Below, piece by piece: positions 8,157 through 16,005 of a stretch of DNA of 36,233 bases. The DNA is from Actinomycetota bacterium (GTDB lineage Bacteria; Actinomycetota; Thermoleophilia; Solirubrobacterales; JACPNS01): positions 1 to 36,233 of the forward strand of contig JACRKX010000001.1 in NCBI GenBank assembly GCA_016219715.1, written 5' to 3'. The position numbers and the translations under genes were made by a program. Numbering within the stretch: the first letter of the stretch is position 1; each line of letters begins with the position of its first letter. The notes beneath the pieces were generated by a model. That model saw only the letters and a list, made by a program, of their open reading frames with translations, did not search any database and was not told the DNA's origin.

Positions 8157-8819
8157 ATGTTCACGCCGGAAGAACTGATGGCCGTGGAGCCGGCCGCCTT
8201 CGCCACCGCGGTGGCCGCCGCGCCGGATCATGAACTCGCCGAAGGCATGGCGACAGAATTCAGGGTGATCGTCCTCGACGAGGTCTTTCGCCGCATGGAG
8301 GCGCACTTCGAACCGAAGAGATCGAAGAAGCTCAACATCGTCATCCAGTTTCACCTGACCGGATCTCACGACGGCAACGTCGACGTCTACCAGGTGATCA
8401 TCCGCGACGACCGCTGCGCGACCGGAAAGGAGTTGACCGAGCCGGCCAAGCTGACCCTGCGACTCGACGCGGTCGACTTCCTGAAGTTGGCGACCAACAA
8501 CGAGAAAGGCATGGACCTTTACATCAAAGGCCGGCTGAAGGTCGACGGCAACCTGATCCTGGCAACTCGACTTCAGGGACTGTTCCTGATTCCCGACGCC
8601 GATTCAGCCGCACCGGCCCCGCCGGCGACAACGGCTTCCGCGGCAACCGATTCCGCACCGGCCGCCGGCACCCCCGCGCCAGCGGCTCCTGCGAGTGCCA
8701 CCACCTCCACGTCCCCGGCGGCATCCGCCCCGGCGCCTCAATCGGCCACCCCCACCCCGGGAGCGGGCGACCTCGGCACAGGACCCGACGAATCCAAGGA
8801 GCAGATGCAAGATGCCTGA
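8157..8819 (+). CDS. SCP2 sterol-carrier-domain protein with Ala/Pro/Thr-rich tail
   Basis: Residues about 30-145 look like an SCP2 lipid-binding domain (FRRMEAHFEPKRSKKLNIVIQFHLTG, then DRCATGKELTEPAKLTLRLDAVDFLKLATN, and KGRLKVDGNLILATRLQGLF). SCP2 domains bind sterols, acyl chains or isoprenoids in a hydrophobic tunnel; the bacterial member UbiT assists O2-independent ubiquinone synthesis. Residues about 150-205 are a low-complexity Ala/Pro/Thr/Ser tail, probably a flexible tether. A strong AAAGGAAG ribosome site precedes the ATG. It is the first gene of the operon and overlaps the Fe-S beta subunit by 8 bp, so I infer that it carries or presents the hydrophobic substrate. No signal peptide is seen. 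Confidence 0.8.
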   Translation: MFTPEELMAVEPAAFATAVAAAPDHELAEGMATEFRVIVLDEVFRRMEAHFEPKRSKKLNIVIQFHLTGSHDGNVDVYQVIIRDDRCATGKELTEPAKLTLRLDAVDFLKLATNNEKGMDLYIKGRLKVDGNLILATRLQGLFLIPDADSAAPAPPATTASAATDSAPAAGTPAPAAPASATTSTSPAASAPAPQSATPTPGAGDLGTGPDESKEQMQDA

Positions 8820-9885
8820 GAACGGAAACGGTTCGAATGCCTCCCAGCGCCAGCTGGCGATGGTGTTCAACCTCGACAAGTGCATCGGATGCCAGGGCTG
8901 TACGGTGTCCTGCCGCACGCACTGGAAGGTCGATCGCCCCGGCGCCGATCACATCTACAACATCTGGTGCGAAACCAAGCCCGGCGAAGGCTGGCCCAAG
9001 GGCTGGATGGACATCGGCCGCAAGAAGCCTGACTGGGTGCGCGACTACGGCGGAAGCTGGAAGTTCAACATCGAAGAGGTCTTCAACTCGCCGGCCGGGC
9101 AGGAGTACCTGCACCCCGTCGCGGAGGAGACCGGCGAGCCTGTCAAGTACGGCCCGGTGTGGGACGAGGACCGCGGCGGCGGAGAGTGGCCCAACGGCTA
9201 CTTCTTCTACATGCCGCGCATGTGCAACCACTGCACCGATGCGCCCTGTATCACTGCTTGCGAGGAGTACTGCACTCGTCACGACAAGCCAGTCGCGATG
9301 ACCAAGCGTGCCTCAGACGGCATCGTCTCGATCGACCCCGACAAGTGCCTCGACTGCCACATGTGCATCGCGGCCTGCCCGTACCAGATCCCGATGGAGA
9401 ACCTCGAGACGAAGTCCTACGAGATGTGCGACCTGTGCGTCTCGCGCGTGGACAAGGATTTCGCGCCGGTCTGTGCCAAGAGCTGCCCGGCACGCGCGAT
9501 GTACTTCGGATACCTCGACGATCCGGACAGCTACGTCTCGAAGCTCGTGAACGAGTACAAGGTCGCCCTGCCGCTGCGGCCCGACTTCGAGACCGGCCCG
9601 AACGTGTTCTACATCCCGCCGTTCATCCGGCCGAACAAGATCACCCTGGATCACGAAATCCTTCCCGACAAGGACCTTCCGATCGAGCTGCTGCGCGAGT
9701 ACTTCGGCCCCGGTGTGGATCAAGCGCTGGACACGCTAAATGAACACCGCGAAGCCGCCAGAAACGGCGAGGAGTCGGAGCTGATGGACATGTTGATCAT
9801 CTACAGCTTCGCCGACGCGTTTACCCCGTTCGACGTCATCGCTCCTTTGGAGCCAGTTCAAGTGGAGGCCGCAGATGGGCAATGA
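8812..9885 (+). CDS. Fe-S electron-transfer beta subunit of a type II DMSO-reductase-family Mo enzyme
   Basis: The 357-residue protein resembles NarH/EbdB/DdhB-type subunits, which carry electrons from the Mo subunit through a chain of four clusters. The N-terminus QRQLAMVFNLDKCIGCQGCTVSC is characteristic. Four cysteine groups are visible: CIGCQGCTVSC, CNHCTDAPCITAC, CLDCHMCIAAC and CDLC...VCAKSC. The third has cysteine where NarH and EbdB have tryptophan, so all four clusters could be [4Fe-4S]. I chose ATG 8812 (MPENGNG) rather than the 8695 start of the track, which runs through the SCP2 tail. It overlaps the alpha gene by 11 bp. No Tat signal is present, as is normal for beta subunits that are co-exported or cytosolic. 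Confidence 0.9.
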   Translation: MPENGNGSNASQRQLAMVFNLDKCIGCQGCTVSCRTHWKVDRPGADHIYNIWCETKPGEGWPKGWMDIGRKKPDWVRDYGGSWKFNIEEVFNSPAGQEYLHPVAEETGEPVKYGPVWDEDRGGGEWPNGYFFYMPRMCNHCTDAPCITACEEYCTRHDKPVAMTKRASDGIVSIDPDKCLDCHMCIAACPYQIPMENLETKSYEMCDLCVSRVDKDFAPVCAKSCPARAMYFGYLDDPDSYVSKLVNEYKVALPLRPDFETGPNVFYIPPFIRPNKITLDHEILPDKDLPIELLREYFGPGVDQALDTLNEHREAARNGEESELMDMLIIYSFADAFTPFDVIAPLEPVQVEAADGQ

Positions 9886-12763
9886 AGTGACAAAGCTCGG
9901 CGAGAAGGACTATGTAATGCCTGAAATTGACCCGTCGCGTAACTGCGGGGTCAGAAGCAAGGACGACGACTACTGGGACTTCGACGAATGGAAGTGGGGC
10001 ACGCACCGTGTGAACTGCTATCCCGGCAGCTGTCCGTTCCGTGTTTACGTCAAGGGCGGCAAGGTCGTGCGCGAGGAGCTTTCCTGCACCTACCAGGCGT
10101 TTGACGACCCGGACTTCAAAGTGCCCGACTACAACCCTCGCGGCTGCCAGAAAGGCCTACAGCACAGCAAGGCGATGTACAACCCTGACCGCGTGCGCTG
10201 GCCGATGAAGCGTGTCGGTGAGCGCGGCAGCGGCCAGTGGGAGCGGCTTTCGTGGGATCAGGCGATGGACGAGATCGGCGAGCAGCTCGCCGAGATCATC
10301 GACAAATACGGCGCGGAGACGCTGATCGACGACCACGCGCCCGAAGGCTCTGGAGTCGTGCGAGGCGCCGGCGAGGCGAGTGCGCCGGCCCTGGCCGGCG
10401 TGCTCGGCGGCACCAGCTTCGACCTGAACTTCCTGATCGGAGACTTCAACGTCGGTCAGTACCTGACGTTCGGTGTGTTCCAGGCAGTCAGCGGCATCGA
10501 GAACTGGTTTCTCGCCGACACGATCATCTGGATGTCGAATCCGGTCTACGCGAACATCCCGGACATCCACTACATGCTCGAGGCGCGCTACCGCGGAGCC
10601 AAGATCGTCTCGGTGTGCCCCGACAAGAACCCGTCGGCGATGATGGCCGACCGGTGGGTGCCGATCGACTGGTCGGCCGACCCGGCGCTGTGGCTGGGCG
10701 TCTGCAAGATCCTGATCGACAACGATTGGGTCGACGAGGAGTTCATGACCGAGCAGACCGACCTGCCGATCGCGGTGCGGACCGACGACAACCGCTACCT
10801 GCGGGAGTCCGACATCGTCGAGGGCGGCAACGACGAGCAGTTCTACGCGATCGACGCGTCGACGGGTCAGGTCGGCCAGATCCCGACAGGCACGCTCGAA
10901 CCGGCCTTCGGCTACGACCTCAAGGGCACTTCGAAGGTGACGCTGGTGGATGGCACCGAAATCGAGGTGACGACGGTCTACAACCTGTTGCTCGAACGGC
11001 TGCAGGACTACACACCCGACGAGGTTCACCGGATGTCGAACGTGAGTCCGGATCTGTTGATGGAGGTCGCCGAGCTCTGCAAGCCGCCGAACCGCGTGTT
11101 CGTGTTCACCAACTGGAATACCGGCAAGCTCTACCACGGTGACCTCGTCGAGCGCTCGTACTGCTACATGCTGGCGCTGACCGGCAATATCGGCAAGCCC
11201 GGCTCCGGAACGCGTGGCTGGAACGCCGGCTTCGAGTTCCTCACGGCGATGCCGATCGTCGCCGGCATGCCAAAGGAGATCCTCGAGGATCCGGACCCCA
11301 TGGGCAAGACCCTGCAGCTGCTGCTGATGCTGATCGAGGACTACCGCGAGCGCATGAAGATGGATCCTTCCATGCCGCTCACCGAGGCGGTTTTCGGCGC
11401 CTTCCGCGAACTGATGCGAATGGCCGGAGTGCTCGCGCCGCCGACGTTCTTCTGGATGAACCACGCCGGCTACCGCGACGTCTGGGACGAGCAACTCGAC
11501 GACCCGAACGCGCCGCGAAAGATCAGCGAATACGCCGACGCGGCAGAGGAGGCCGGCTGGAGCACGACCGAAGAAGTGCCGAAGCGGGAGTTCCCGCCGA
11601 AGATGATGTTCGTGTCGGGTTCGAATCCGCTGCGCAGGCACCGCGGCCGGTCGTACTTCGAGAACGTGTGGCCGCAGCTCGAGCTGATCGTCACGGCGGA
11701 CACGCGCTGGAGCACAACCGCGCTGATGTCGGACTACGTGCTGCCGGCCGCCTCATATTACGAGTACGCCGACTCGAAGTACGTGTCGCCGCACACGCGC
11801 TTCATGGCTTTCACCGACCAGTCGGTGCCCTATCTCGAGGAGTCGCTGTCCGACCGCTCGATCGTCGTCAAGATGATCACGGCGGCGGAGAAGCACCTCA
11901 AGAAGCGCGGTATCGAAAGCTACGTCGTGGGCGACCGCGAGATCGTCGTCGATGAGATGGAATGGCGCGCCACGATGGGCGGCAAGTACGCGGCGACCAA
12001 CGAGGATGAAGAGCGCATGGTCAACGACGCCTGGGGAGCGCTGTCGAAGCTCGGCTGGCTTGAGTCGCTCGAACACGACCCGGACGTGACGCTCGACCAG
12101 ATGCGCAAGGACGGCATGGCGTGGGCGACCGGGCGTCCGCCGTGGCACTCGATCGCGGCGATCAACAGCGACATGGCCCCGGGTGAGGTGCTGTATCCGT
12201 TCCGCGACCAGATCGAACAGAAGATCCCATGGAAGACGACCACGCGGCGCATGCAGATGATGATCGACCACCCGTGGTTCGTCGAAGCCGACGAGCACAT
12301 CGCCCGTTATAAGGAGCCCCCAGCGATCGGCGGCCGCAAGCACGAGGTGAGACTCACCAGCGGCCACGTGCGCTGGAGCATCCACGCCATCTGGCACACA
12401 AGCGAACAGATGATGAAACTGCATCGTGGTGAGCCGTTCTGCTTCCTCAACGAAACCGAGGCCGCCAAGAAGGGCATCGAGGACCACGACTACGTGAGGG
12501 TCTTCAACGACTACTCGGAGTTCATAGTCCGCGCGAAGCTCTCGAGCTGCGTGCGCCCGGACCAGCTGGTCATCTACCACGCATGGGAGCCGTACCAGCA
12601 CCCGAACTGGCAGTCGCAGGACAGGCTGCTGCCGGGTCCTCCGAAGGGACTGCACTTCGCCGGCGGTTACCGCCACTTCGAGTACAGCCTCTGGAACTGG
12701 GCCCCCTCGCAGTCGGACCGCCAGACCAACGTGTCCTACGAAAAGGCGGCATTCCAAGGATGA
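9875..12763 (+). CDS. Molybdopterin catalytic alpha subunit, type II DMSO reductase family (Nar/Ebd/Ddh-like)
   Basis: At 962 residues this is a full-length Mo-bisMGD oxidoreductase. It has the type II Fe-S (FS0) motif with histidine as first ligand: H44, C48, C53 and C91, the last in NPRGCQKG, equivalent to NarG EPRGC. D180 in IGDFNVG sits where NarG/EbdA have the aspartate Mo ligand. Later MGD-binding stretches include IWMSNPVYANIPD, FTNWNTGKLYHGDL, FVSGSNPLRRHRG and the C-terminal VRLTSGHVRWSIHA. Relatives reduce nitrate, selenate or chlorate, or hydroxylate ethylbenzene, cymene or sterol side chains with water; the substrate cannot be assigned here. Unusually there is no twin-arginine signal, no heme-b gamma subunit gene and no TorD/NarJ-type chaperone in the operon, which points to a cytoplasmic enzyme. 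ATG 9875 follows a GGAGG site. Confidence 0.92.
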   Translation: MGNEVTKLGEKDYVMPEIDPSRNCGVRSKDDDYWDFDEWKWGTHRVNCYPGSCPFRVYVKGGKVVREELSCTYQAFDDPDFKVPDYNPRGCQKGLQHSKAMYNPDRVRWPMKRVGERGSGQWERLSWDQAMDEIGEQLAEIIDKYGAETLIDDHAPEGSGVVRGAGEASAPALAGVLGGTSFDLNFLIGDFNVGQYLTFGVFQAVSGIENWFLADTIIWMSNPVYANIPDIHYMLEARYRGAKIVSVCPDKNPSAMMADRWVPIDWSADPALWLGVCKILIDNDWVDEEFMTEQTDLPIAVRTDDNRYLRESDIVEGGNDEQFYAIDASTGQVGQIPTGTLEPAFGYDLKGTSKVTLVDGTEIEVTTVYNLLLERLQDYTPDEVHRMSNVSPDLLMEVAELCKPPNRVFVFTNWNTGKLYHGDLVERSYCYMLALTGNIGKPGSGTRGWNAGFEFLTAMPIVAGMPKEILEDPDPMGKTLQLLLMLIEDYRERMKMDPSMPLTEAVFGAFRELMRMAGVLAPPTFFWMNHAGYRDVWDEQLDDPNAPRKISEYADAAEEAGWSTTEEVPKREFPPKMMFVSGSNPLRRHRGRSYFENVWPQLELIVTADTRWSTTALMSDYVLPAASYYEYADSKYVSPHTRFMAFTDQSVPYLEESLSDRSIVVKMITAAEKHLKKRGIESYVVGDREIVVDEMEWRATMGGKYAATNEDEERMVNDAWGALSKLGWLESLEHDPDVTLDQMRKDGMAWATGRPPWHSIAAINSDMAPGEVLYPFRDQIEQKIPWKTTTRRMQMMIDHPWFVEADEHIARYKEPPAIGGRKHEVRLTSGHVRWSIHAIWHTSEQMMKLHRGEPFCFLNETEAAKKGIEDHDYVRVFNDYSEFIVRAKLSSCVRPDQLVIYHAWEPYQHPNWQSQDRLLPGPPKGLHFAGGYRHFEYSLWNWAPSQSDRQTNVSYEKAAFQG

Positions 12764-12840
12764 GCGCACTGCGCGTTCCCGCGGCGGTCGCGGCCGCCGC
12801 GGGCCGCGTCGAAGCCAGGGAGCGGAAATGTCAAAGGTAG
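12761..12840 (+). other. Possible 26-codon ORF bridging alpha subunit and first ANL gene
   Basis: An ATG overlapping the alpha stop codon opens a short frame (MSALRVPAAVAAAAGRVEAR...) that ends just inside the next gene. It is Ala/Arg-rich and resembles no family I know. The same stretch includes a GC-rich inverted repeat (GCGGCC...GGCCGC) in the 64-bp gap. It may serve only for translational coupling, or be chance. Confidence 0.2.
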
Positions 12841-14045
12841 GTGGAGCCCTTCCGGCGTGGTACTGGCCGGACGGCATTCCAAGGCGCAGTCCGGTGCCGC
12901 AGCAGACGCTGGACCGTCTGATCAAACGCGGCTGCCGCAAGAGTGAGGCTGCGGCGATCGTCTGGCAGGACCGCTCGCTGACGTGCGGCGAACTGCTCGA
13001 ACAGACTGCCGAGTCGGCGCGCGCGATCGCCGCATTGCTGCCCGACGACGCCGTCGTCGCGATTGTCGAGCGGGATCCAGGCGATGCCCTGGTACTTGCG
13101 CTCGCGGTGATGCAGACCGGCAAGCAGGCGCTGATCGCCGATCTCAGCGAGAGCGACGACCGCTTGGCCAGAACGCTGGCCGATTCCGGGGCGGTGGTCG
13201 CGCTGGCAGCATCCGATCCCCGCTGGCCCGCCGGCGCGAGGCAGCTCACCCGTGCCGAACTCGACGCATTCGAAGGCGACGCGCCGAAGCTGCGTTCGGT
13301 GAAGGCGACGGCTGCCGCGCTGATCATCCCCGACGGCGAAGAGCTCGCCGTTCACTCAAACTACTCGCTCGCCGCCATGTCAGTCGCCCTGACGGCGTTC
13401 ATCCCCGAACTAAAGGGCTTCTCCGCGGTGGTCGGCTCGCCGCTCTGGCACTGGGAGTCGCTGACCGCGGCGCTCTGCGCGCTGCTCAACGGGTCGACGG
13501 TGTTCGCGGTTTCGCGCGATCGCGTCCTGGACGCCGAGGGTTTCGATCCCGATACCGCTTTCACGGTGCTGTTGCGCGACGAGGCCGACGAATTAGCCGG
13601 CGCCCGAGAGCTACCCGCGGTGTTGCGCGAGATTCACTACGTGTTCGTGTCGACGGGGTATTTCAAGCCTCGCTGGCGCCGCGCGATCGAGGCGCGCCGC
13701 GGCCGCGAGGTGTTGCCGCTGTGGGGCCGCGGCGCCTTCGGCCCGGCCGTGGCCGCCCATCCCACGTGGTTTCCATTCGAGGCCCACGGAATTCCGCTCG
13801 TCAACGTGCGCGTGCTGCCGATCGACCCGGGCAGCGGAGAGCCATCGCTGGTGCCCTGGGAGATGCTCGAGCGCGCCGAGATCGGCGTCGAGTCGCCGGC
13901 GCAGATGACCGGCTACGTCCGGGCCGGCGCCTCGGCCGCGCTGCTGTCGGGCAAGATCATGCGCACCCACACCGCCGCCAGCGTCGACCACGTCGGCGTC
14001 GTCGTACTGCACAAGCCGCCGCGATCGAAGGCCGGTGCCGCATGA
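12828..14045 (+). CDS. Degenerate AMP-binding (ANL superfamily) protein, likely pseudo-ligase
   Basis: The 405-residue product has an ANL N-terminal layout: RSLTCGELLEQTAESARAIAALLPDDAVVAIVERDP near residue 50, followed by alternating hydrophobic strands as in acyl-CoA synthetases. However, the phosphate-binding Ser/Thr/Gly-rich motif that should follow AALIIP is replaced by DGEELAVHSNYSLAAM, there is no clear YDTGD motif and no C-terminal lid domain with the catalytic lysine. It therefore probably cannot form an acyl-adenylate, and may act as a structural partner of the two ligase-like proteins encoded next. A CopD-like or unrelated fold seems less likely. Start ATG 12828; it overlaps the next gene by 4 bp (ATGA). 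Confidence 0.6.
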   Translation: MSKVGGALPAWYWPDGIPRRSPVPQQTLDRLIKRGCRKSEAAAIVWQDRSLTCGELLEQTAESARAIAALLPDDAVVAIVERDPGDALVLALAVMQTGKQALIADLSESDDRLARTLADSGAVVALAASDPRWPAGARQLTRAELDAFEGDAPKLRSVKATAAALIIPDGEELAVHSNYSLAAMSVALTAFIPELKGFSAVVGSPLWHWESLTAALCALLNGSTVFAVSRDRVLDAEGFDPDTAFTVLLRDEADELAGARELPAVLREIHYVFVSTGYFKPRWRRAIEARRGREVLPLWGRGAFGPAVAAHPTWFPFEAHGIPLVNVRVLPIDPGSGEPSLVPWEMLERAEIGVESPAQMTGYVRAGASAALLSGKIMRTHTAASVDHVGVVVLHKPPRSKAGAA

Positions 14046-14728
14046 GCGTCGCCGCGACCCGGATCACCTTCGCGTCGCCGGACGGCGAACTCAACTTCGC
14101 CGACGGCGATCTCGACCGTTGGGCAGAGCACCTGGTCTGGTGTTACAGCCTGATCGGCGTCGCCGAAGGCTCGACGATCGCGGTCCAGGACTTCGGCACG
14201 AGTCCGCTCGCATATCTCGGTTCGAAACTGCTGATGCCGACGTTGACGGCCGGGGTCGCAGAGCGACTCGACGCCCGCATCATCTGCCTCGATGCATCGC
14301 CCGACCGGATCGTGCTCACTCCGGAGGTCGTGCGCCAGGTCACCCCGGACGTGCTGATCGTTCGCGCCGACATTCTCGCCTTGCTGCTCGATGGCTCGAG
14401 CCGCGCCGGCGTCGATCTCACCGCCGTTCCAGGTCTCTCGCTGGTCGTCGTACTCGGCGGCGAGTCGCCGCCGCTGCCCGCCGGGGACTTCCGCCGTCTG
14501 CTGCACTGCGAATCATCGCTGTTGATGGCGCCGCAGTGCACCCTCTGCGGTTGCTTCCACCTGCGCGAGGGTGTCTACGAGTTGCGGGGCGGCACGATTC
14601 ACAACCTGGTGCACGCGGATGCGGTGCCTTGCGCCCCGCGCGACCTTCGGCCGATCGACGAAACCTGCCCACTGGCCCCGGGCGACACCCTCTTCGAACT
14701 AGGCCGACCCGAGGGAGGCACGCGATGA
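14042..14728 (+). CDS. Short PaaK/ANL-like module with CxxCxC cluster
   Basis: This 228-residue protein resembles the middle of a phenylacetate-CoA-ligase-like ANL domain (DRWAEHLVWCYSLIGV, STIAVQDFGTSPLAYLGSKLL, VRQVTPDVLIVRADILALLL, LSLVVVLGGESPPL) but lacks the nucleotide-binding and YDTGD motifs and the lid domain. A compact cysteine group, APQCTLCGCFHL, occurs near residue 165 and could bind a metal. It overlaps both neighbours by 4 bp, so it is translated with them. I infer an accessory or substrate-binding subunit of the PaaK-like ligase encoded downstream. Family assignment is tentative. Confidence 0.5.
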   Translation: MSVAATRITFASPDGELNFADGDLDRWAEHLVWCYSLIGVAEGSTIAVQDFGTSPLAYLGSKLLMPTLTAGVAERLDARIICLDASPDRIVLTPEVVRQVTPDVLIVRADILALLLDGSSRAGVDLTAVPGLSLVVVLGGESPPLPAGDFRRLLHCESSLLMAPQCTLCGCFHLREGVYELRGGTIHNLVHADAVPCAPRDLRPIDETCPLAPGDTLFELGRPEGGTR

Positions 14729-16005
14729 CCGCCACCGAGCCCGTGCGCAGCGGCGACACGTACGACGCGATCGAGACGTGGTCGCCGGCGCAGTTGGCCG
14801 ACTGGCAGCTCGAGCGAGTGCGCCACGTCGTGGCGGGGGCCGCCGGCAACGGTTTCTACGCAGGCCACTGGCGGGAGGCGGACGTCGACCCGCGCCGCCT
14901 GCAAAGCTGGGAGGACTTCCGCCGGCTGCCGCTGACCAGCAAGCAGACGCTGGTCGCCGCAGGAGAATCCTGGACCGCGCGCGGCGGTAACGTCGCCTTC
15001 AGCACACGCGGAACTTCCGGCGAACCGCTGGTCGTATGGCTCGACGCAGCCGAGTCCGAGACCTTCATCGTGCCGACGATGCGCGGCTACTGGTGGGCGG
15101 GGTTCCGCCCCGGGCAGACGGCGCTGATGCAGAGTCCGGCGTGGCACCGGCTCGCCGCGATGGAGGGTCACGCCGTGCTGCGCCTCGGCGGCAACGCGGC
15201 CTACTACTGGGGCAGCGGCGGCCCGCAGTACGCCGGCTATTTCATGGATGCGCTCGAACGCGTGCGACCGCAGTTCGTCACTACCACCGCGCCGTTCCTG
15301 GTCTCGCTGCTGCGCCGGTTCGAAGACGATGTCATCGACGCGCGCGCGATGTTCGACAGCGTGCGCTCGATCGTCGCCGTGGGGCTGCCGCTGACTGGGC
15401 AACTGCGCGCCCATCTCAGCGATCGCCTCGGCAGCGAGGTGTTCGAGCGATCCGGCACCCAGGAGGGTGCGGCCGCCGACGAGTGCGCGATGCACACCGC
15501 CCCGCACATCCACGCCGATGTCTGCCACCTCGAAGTGCTGGCGCCCGATGGCTCTCCCGCGCCGGCGGGCGCCCGCGGCCGCCTCGTCGTGACGAAGCTG
15601 CACGACACCGGCGACCCGGTGATCCGCTACGACACGGGCGATATCGCCGAGCGTTTCGACGAGCCGTGCGGCTGCGGACGCACGCTGCCGCGCCTGAAGA
15701 TCTACGGCCGGCCCGAGAGCAGCGTCAACATCGCTGAGCGCCGTATCACTGCTTACGACGTGCGCACCTGCGTGGACGCCGACCCGGAGCTGGTCGGCCG
15801 GCAGGTTCTGCTGGTGCGCGACGGCAACGATGGCGACGTGCTCAACGTCGCCATCGAGGGAACCGAACACAACGCCGCCGCGATCGAGCGGCGCATTCAC
15901 GATCAGCTGGGCGTGGAGCGCGTCTCATTCACCTGGCTGGGGCGTGCGCGCATGGCCTGGGGCTTTCGCCAAGTCGTCGACAAATCGGAGGTGCAAGAAC
16001 GATGA
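14725..16005 (+). CDS. PaaK-like acyl/aryl-CoA ligase (ANL superfamily)
   Basis: The 426-residue protein has the full layout of phenylacetate-CoA-ligase-type enzymes. It begins with the helical WSPAQLADWQLERVRHVV...FYAGHW region and has the phosphate-binding loop FSTRGTSGEPLVVWLD near residue 95, the adenine-region motif ERSGTQEG near 250 and YDTGDIAERF near 308. The hinge/lid follows with RLKIYGRPESSVNIAERRI, and FRQVVDKSEV sits at the C-terminus, where a lysine is expected. It likely activates a carboxylic acid with ATP as an adenylate and perhaps forms its CoA thioester. CGCGRTL near 318 is typical of PaaK-like proteins and may bind zinc. It is the only one of the three tandem ANL genes that looks catalytically complete. 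The ORF-track start at 14035 is upstream of the true ATG (14725, ATGA overlap). Confidence 0.82.
   Translation: MTATEPVRSGDTYDAIETWSPAQLADWQLERVRHVVAGAAGNGFYAGHWREADVDPRRLQSWEDFRRLPLTSKQTLVAAGESWTARGGNVAFSTRGTSGEPLVVWLDAAESETFIVPTMRGYWWAGFRPGQTALMQSPAWHRLAAMEGHAVLRLGGNAAYYWGSGGPQYAGYFMDALERVRPQFVTTTAPFLVSLLRRFEDDVIDARAMFDSVRSIVAVGLPLTGQLRAHLSDRLGSEVFERSGTQEGAAADECAMHTAPHIHADVCHLEVLAPDGSPAPAGARGRLVVTKLHDTGDPVIRYDTGDIAERFDEPCGCGRTLPRLKIYGRPESSVNIAERRITAYDVRTCVDADPELVGRQVLLVRDGNDGDVLNVAIEGTEHNAAAIERRIHDQLGVERVSFTWLGRARMAWGFRQVVDKSEVQER

Noticed and set aside
11753-13327. 524-residue minus-strand ORF spanning the alpha-subunit end and first ANL gene
   Set aside because: It crosses two well-supported plus-strand genes and shows no domain; codon-bias shadow.
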